This document shows positions 60,278 to 64,000 of a DNA stretch of 64,000 nt, piece by piece. The notes under the pieces were generated by a model. The model had not been told where the DNA came from. It made no database searches and saw only the letters and a list, made by a program, of their open reading frames with translations. The stretch's first letter is position 1. Every line of letters begins with the position of its first letter. The stretch comes from an uncultured Prevotellaceae bacterium (GTDB lineage: Bacteria; Bacteroidota; Bacteroidia; Bacteroidales; Bacteroidaceae). The DNA lies in contig CADAKX010000005.1 of NCBI GenBank assembly GCA_902788605.1, positions 1 to 64,000 of the forward strand. The letters run 5' to 3'. The position numbers and the translations under genes were made by a program.

Positions 60278-60308
60278 CAAAGTTACAACAATTTTCTTGA
60301 TTATCAAA
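60278..60308 (-). promoter_or_regulatory. Promoter of the orphan ABC ATPase
   Basis: Minus-strand TAACTTTG (60278-60285) and TTTG (60305-60308), 19-bp spacing. The predicted start coincides with the ATG at 60273. Confidence 0.65.
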
Positions 60309-60464
60309 CTTAGGATGGCCAAAATCAGTATTTTTTCGATTCAAATTGTTCTGCATTTCGTATGCAAAAATAACGTAAAGTGCAAAAAATACCAAAATTT
60401 TCGTCAAAAAGTTGCACAAAAGCACCCTGTGTGTGCACACAATGCTCAGTTTTTTAATAAAAAG

Positions 60465-60496
60465 TTTGCGTAATTGAATAAAAATGAGTTACTTTG
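60465..60496 (+). promoter_or_regulatory. Promoter of acpP-fabF-rnc
   Basis: TTTG (60465-60468), 20 bp, TTACTTTG (60489-60496; one mismatch to TAnnTTTG), 64 bp before acpP. Confidence 0.6.
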
Positions 60497-60560
60497 CACC
60501 CGATTTTCAAGATAATATCTAGGAAAGAAATAAATTATTAACTATTTAAAAGGTAAAATT

Positions 60561-60797
60561 ATGTCAGAAATTGAAAGCAAAGTAAAGGCTATTATCGTAG
60601 ACAAACTCGGTGTTGACGAAGCAGAAGTTAAGCCCGAAGCAAGTTTCACCAATGATCTGGGTGCAGATTCACTGGATACTGTAGAGCTCATCATGGAATT
60701 CGAGAAGGAGTTCGGTATTTCTATTCCCGATGACAAGGCTGAGAAGATCGGTACTGTTGGCGACGCTATCGCATACATCGAGGAGAACGCAAAATAA
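60561..60797 (+). CDS. acpP: Acyl carrier protein
   Basis: The 78-aa acidic carrier of fatty-acid synthesis has the phosphopantetheine attachment site Ser37 in [12 protein letters not shown]. It is full length with the usual four-helix sequence. It is the first gene of acpP-fabF-rnc. The 98-bp gap to fabF holds a large hairpin that could set different expression levels for the two genes. Confidence 0.97.
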   Translation: MSEIESKVKAIIVDKLGVDEAEVKPEASFTNDLGADSLDTVELIMEFEKEFGISIPDDKAEKIGTVGDAIAYIEENAK

Positions 60798-60810
60798 ATT
60801 ATTTAGCATT

Positions 60811-60877
60811 TGAGGTTTGAGGATTGAGAATTGAGGTTTATGCCAAGCATAAGCCGCATCTCAAATCTCAAACCTCA
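60811..60877 (+). ncRNA. Intercistronic hairpin between acpP and fabF
   Basis: TGAGGTTTGAGGATTGAG (60811-60828) is complementary to 60860-60877 except for two central bases. The loop contains a second stem (TTATGC-CAA-GCATAA, 60838-60852). The structure lies in the mRNA 19 bp before the fabF start and has no T run, so a processing, stability or translation-control role is more likely than termination. Confidence 0.6.
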
Positions 60878-60895
60878 TTTCTTAAATCTATTTTT

Positions 60896-62158
60896 ATGGA
60901 ATTAAAAAGAGTCGTTGTAACAGGTCTTGGCGCAGTAACTCCCCTGGGAAACACCCCTGAAGAGTTGTGGAATAACCTGCTGGCAGGCGTAAGCGGCGCA
61001 GCACCTATTACACTTTTCGACGCAAGCAAGTTCAAGACCCAGTTTGCCTGTGAGGTGAAGAACCTTAATGTGAACGACTATCTGGACCGCAAGGAAGCTC
61101 GCAAGATGGACCGCTATACCCAGTTGGCCATGATTGCAGCCCAGCAGGCCGTGAAGGATAGTGCCATGGATCTTGAGACGATTGATAAGAACCGCGTTGG
61201 TGTGGTTTTTGGCGTCGGCATTGGCGGCATCAAGACATTTGAGGACGAGGTGACATACTATGGTGTTCATCGTGAGGATGGTCCAAAGTTCAACCCCTTC
61301 TTCATTCCCAAGATGATTGCCGACATCGCTGCAGGCCAGATTTCTATCCAGTACGGTTTCCACGGCCCCAACTATATCACCTCTTCAGCCTGTGCTTCAT
61401 CAAGCAATGCGCTGGCAGACGCCTTCAACCTGATTCGTCTGGGCAAGGCCAATGTGATTGTGGCTGGTGGTGCCGAGGCAGCCATCTGCGAGACAGGTGT
61501 AGGCGGTTTCAATGCCATGCACGCCCTGTCAACCCGCAACGATGAGCCCGAGAAGGCCAGCCGTCCTTTCAGCGCCAGCCGCGATGGTTTCATCATGGGC
61601 GAGGGTGCTGGTTGCTTGATTCTCGAGGAACTGGAGCACGCCAAGGCACGTGGTGCTAAGATCTACGCCGAGATGGTTGGTGCGGGCATGAGTGCTGATG
61701 CTCACCACATCACCGCCTCTCACCCCGAGGGTCTGGGCGCTAAGCTGGTGATGCAGAACGCTCTGGAGGATGCAGGTATGCAGCCCGATGAGATTGACTA
61801 CATCAACGTTCACGGTACATCTACCCACGTGGGTGATATCTCAGAGGCCAAGGCCATCAAGGAAGTGTTTGGCGATGCAGCCTTCAAGCTGAACATCTCG
61901 TCAACCAAGTCAATGACTGGTCACCTGCTGGGTGCTGCTGGTGCCGTAGAGGCAATGGCCACCATACTGGCCGTCCAGAACGACATCGTTCCTCCCACCA
62001 TCAATCACGAGGAGGGTGACGAGGATCCCGAGATTGACTATAATCTGAACTTCACCTTCAACAAGGCACAGAAGCGTACTGTGCGTGCCGGTCTGAGCAA
62101 CACGTTCGGCTTCGGTGGTCACAACGCCTGTGTGGTATTCAAGAAGTATGAGGCTTAA
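60896..62158 (+). CDS. fabF: 3-oxoacyl-ACP synthase II
   Basis: The 420-aa condensing enzyme elongates acyl-ACP in fatty-acid synthesis. The catalytic triad Cys166 (SACASSS), His306 (VHGTSTH) and His343 (TGHLLGAAG) is present. The start MELKRVVVTG at 60896 is chosen over an upstream frame that reads through the hairpin. Its end overlaps rnc by 11 bp. Confidence 0.96.
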   Translation: MELKRVVVTGLGAVTPLGNTPEELWNNLLAGVSGAAPITLFDASKFKTQFACEVKNLNVNDYLDRKEARKMDRYTQLAMIAAQQAVKDSAMDLETIDKNRVGVVFGVGIGGIKTFEDEVTYYGVHREDGPKFNPFFIPKMIADIAAGQISIQYGFHGPNYITSSACASSSNALADAFNLIRLGKANVIVAGGAEAAICETGVGGFNAMHALSTRNDEPEKASRPFSASRDGFIMGEGAGCLILEELEHAKARGAKIYAEMVGAGMSADAHHITASHPEGLGAKLVMQNALEDAGMQPDEIDYINVHGTSTHVGDISEAKAIKEVFGDAAFKLNISSTKSMTGHLLGAAGAVEAMATILAVQNDIVPPTINHEEGDEDPEIDYNLNFTFNKAQKRTVRAGLSNTFGFGGHNACVVFKKYEA

Positions 62159-63182
62159 GGATATCATCAATAGATTAAAGCTCCCTTTCCGTCAGGAGAA
62201 GGAGCTTTTTTCTTCTCTGCGCGACATCATTGGGTTCTACCCCCACAACATTGAGTACTACAAGGTGGCCCTGACCCACAAGAGTTCAGGCCAGCGCAAT
62301 GAGAAAGGTCGTCCGCTGAACAACGAGCGACTGGAATTTCTGGGCGATGCACTACTCGATGCCGTGGTGGGACATATTGTCTATGAACACTTCAGTGGCA
62401 AGCGCGAGGGTTTCCTGACCAACACCCGTTCAAAGCTGGTGAGCCGTGAGACCCTGGGCAAGTTGGCAGAGGAGATGGGACTGACCGAACTTATTATGAG
62501 CAACACCTCCAAGCGGTCGCACAACAGCTATATGGCCGGCAATGCCTTCGAGGCACTCGTTGGCGCCATCTATCTGGATCAGGGCTACGATGCCGTGATG
62601 CGCTTCATGAAGAAACGTATTCTGGCTCAGATGGTCAATATTGACAAGGTGGCCTATAAGGAGGTGAACTTCAAGTCTAAGCTCCTGGAGTGGACCCAGA
62701 AGAATCGTGTGAAGATGCAGTTTGAGATGCAGCAGCAGACAGCCGACAAGCAAGGCTCGCCCGTCTTCAGTTTTGTGGTGAAGATTGAGGGCGTAGAGGG
62801 CTGTAGCGGCGAGGGCTATTCTAAGAAGGAAGCCCAGCAGTTGGCTGCCAAGGAGACCCTGCAGCGCCTGCGTCGCGAACCTCAGTTCATCGATGCCATC
62901 TTCAGTGCCAAGAGCGAGCGTACCAAGATGGAAGAGGAACCCACTGCCGTAGCTCCCGATCTGGAGGCTGAAAAGGAGTTTATCATCAAGGCTGAGAAGC
63001 CAGAAACAACTGTCGACGAAGAGCAGCCGGAGCCATTGGTTGCCGAGAAGCCCCAGGCCCAGAAAGCCCCTGAAGCCGAGGAAAACGACGAGTTTGACCT
63101 CTCGGATATCACTCACGCTCCCTCTGAACTCTCTCGCGAGGAGATTATTGCGGCTGCCGAGGCTGCAGCCTACGACGAATGA
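62148..63182 (+). CDS. rnc: Ribonuclease III with acidic C-terminal extension
   Basis: The 344-aa double-strand-specific endoribonuclease has catalytic motif NERLEFLGDALLDAVVG in the RNase III domain (~20-150), a second Glu in NAFEALVGAIYLDQG, and a dsRNA-binding domain (~165-245, GEGYSKKEAQQLAAKETLQ). Beyond the usual end there are ~90 residues rich in Glu/Pro/Ala (EEQPEPLVAEKPQAQKAPEA) of unknown use. The start overlaps fabF, and the stop overlaps the next gene's ATG. Confidence 0.94.
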   Translation: MRLKDIINRLKLPFRQEKELFSSLRDIIGFYPHNIEYYKVALTHKSSGQRNEKGRPLNNERLEFLGDALLDAVVGHIVYEHFSGKREGFLTNTRSKLVSRETLGKLAEEMGLTELIMSNTSKRSHNSYMAGNAFEALVGAIYLDQGYDAVMRFMKKRILAQMVNIDKVAYKEVNFKSKLLEWTQKNRVKMQFEMQQQTADKQGSPVFSFVVKIEGVEGCSGEGYSKKEAQQLAAKETLQRLRREPQFIDAIFSAKSERTKMEEEPTAVAPDLEAEKEFIIKAEKPETTVDEEQPEPLVAEKPQAQKAPEAEENDEFDLSDITHAPSELSREEIIAAAEAAAYDE

Positions 63183-64000
63183 AGACCGCTATCGTTGGCG
63201 GTGGTGCCGCAGGTTTTTTCCTGGCCATCAACCTCAAAGAGATGTGCCCCCAGATGGACGTCACCATCCTGGAAGGTTCTAAACGCGTATTGGCCAAGGT
63301 AGAGATATCGGGCGGCGGACGCTGCAACTGCACCAACTCGTTTGAGGATATCAACGACCTGCAGAGCGTCTATCCGCGAGGCCACCGCCTGCTGAAGCGT
63401 CTTTTCAAGCAGTTTGACTACCGCGATGCCTATCAATGGTTTGAGCATCGCGGTGTCAAGCTCACCACTCAGGAAGACCACTGCGTCTTTCCACAGTCTC
63501 AGGACTCCCACACCATCATCAATCTCTTTCTCAGCGAGGCACGCCGACTGGGCATCAACGTCAAGACTGGCTGCAAGGTCAGTAGCCTGGATGAACTCGC
63601 CGACTATGACTTCGTGGCTGTCACCATGGGCGGAAAGCCCCAAACAGACGGCCTGCGATGGCTGAATCAGCCTCTGGAGTCGCCCGTACCCTCACTCTTC
63701 ACCTTTAATATTAATGACACCCTGCTACGCCAACTGATGGGCACCGTGGTCGATGCTACGGCCATGATTCCTGGCACCAAGATGCGTGCATCGGGTCCTC
63801 TGCTCGTCACCCATTGGGGCATGAGCGGACCTTGCATCCTGCGCCTCAGCAGCTATGCCGCACGCTGGCTCAGCGAGCACGACTACAAGCAGCCTCTGGC
63901 CATCAACTGGACCAACAGAAAGGAGAACGAGGTGCAAGAGCAATTGGCTGCGCTGCGCCAGCAGCACGCCCAGAAGCAGCTCACCACCATCCGCCCCTTC
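63179..64000 (+). CDS. HI0933/BaiN-like flavoprotein (partial, runs off the window)
   Basis: The 274 codons present start MKTAIVGGGAAGFFLAINL, a classic FAD-binding Rossmann motif, then RVLAKVEISGGGRCNCTN (HI0933-type signature), and later MGGKPQTDGLRWLNQ and VTHWGMSGPCILRLSSYAARWL. The family comprises NAD(P)/FAD-dependent oxidoreductases, some acting in bile-acid or aminoacetone chemistry; the substrate is unknown. Its ATG overlaps the rnc stop (ATGA), so it continues the acpP operon. The 3' end lies beyond position 64000. Confidence 0.88.
   Translation, partial: MKTAIVGGGAAGFFLAINLKEMCPQMDVTILEGSKRVLAKVEISGGGRCNCTNSFEDINDLQSVYPRGHRLLKRLFKQFDYRDAYQWFEHRGVKLTTQEDHCVFPQSQDSHTIINLFLSEARRLGINVKTGCKVSSLDELADYDFVAVTMGGKPQTDGLRWLNQPLESPVPSLFTFNINDTLLRQLMGTVVDATAMIPGTKMRASGPLLVTHWGMSGPCILRLSSYAARWLSEHDYKQPLAINWTNRKENEVQEQLAALRQQHAQKQLTTIRPF

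Larger units (their letters stand above)
60274..60560. other. Divergent control region between the ABC ATPase and acpP
   Basis: The 287 bp hold the two promoters described separately and a perfect 12-bp palindrome (TGTGTGCACACA, near 60429-60440). No further gene is seen. Confidence 0.6.

Overview
The window looks like chromosomal DNA of a Bacteroidales bacterium, most likely a Prevotella-type member of Prevotellaceae. The evidence is a hybrid two-component regulator (sensor kinase, receiver and AraC domains in one chain), a TonB-dependent outer-membrane receptor with a carboxypeptidase-like N-terminal domain, GH43/GH3/CE1 carbohydrate enzymes, succinate:acetate CoA-transferase, almost no Shine-Dalgarno sequences, and many Bacteroidetes promoters (-33 TTTG, about 20 bp, -7 TAnnTTTG). 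No plasmid, phage or complete insertion sequence is visible.

Layout. 0-6 kb: tRNA-Leu(CAA), manC, greA with a HIT protein, a secreted GH43 arabinanase-like enzyme, pyridoxal kinase and an aldo/keto reductase. 6-10.5 kb: an orphan hybrid two-component system. 10.6-15 kb: a GH3-type acyl-adenylating enzyme, an Ig-like lipoprotein and a DUF3108 protein. 15-19 kb: a His-rich zinc-type P1B ATPase divergent from a Fur-family regulator, then an unknown secreted barrel-like protein. 19-20.6 kb: succinate CoA-transferase. 20.7-35 kb: one long minus-strand operon with three tandem pairs of MacB/FtsX-like permeases, one ABC ATPase, a TolC-type channel, a membrane-fusion protein, and an NtrC-type regulator with its histidine kinase at the 3' end. 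35.7-42 kb: Na+/alanine symporter, TlpA-like lipoprotein, TonB-dependent receptor and MATE exporter. 42.5-44.6 kb: an ECF sigma factor operon. 44.7-49.4 kb: a GH3 beta-xylosidase and CE1 esterase pair. 49.5-56.5 kb: a stand-alone AICAR transformylase, an outer-membrane helix-hairpin-helix protein, and dapB-lepB-(dead signal peptidase)-wbqC. 56.6-64 kb: rnr, hemolysin III, an orphan ABC ATPase, acpP-fabF-rnc and the start of a flavoprotein gene.

Two things stand out. First, the 20.7-35 kb export operon appears to be a self-contained sigma-54 regulon: a near-perfect -24/-12 promoter and two TGTCC-N6-GGACA-type enhancer sites lie upstream of the first permease, and the operon ends with a sigma-54 activator of its own. 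Second, the 12-36 kb stretch is full of a short palindromic repeat (ACCCACCCCC followed by a CCCTCC/GGAGGG hairpin). It occurs mostly as convergent pairs and has entered several reading frames without breaking them: a lipoprotein signal peptide, three interdomain linkers of one regulator, a TolC loop, a permease N-terminus and an enzyme C-terminus. Other unexplained structures are a 396-bp long inverted repeat near 42 kb, a composite nested repeat at 35.1-35.65 kb, and a conserved hairpin found between three convergent gene pairs.

All functional assignments come from reading sequence motifs. No database search was run.
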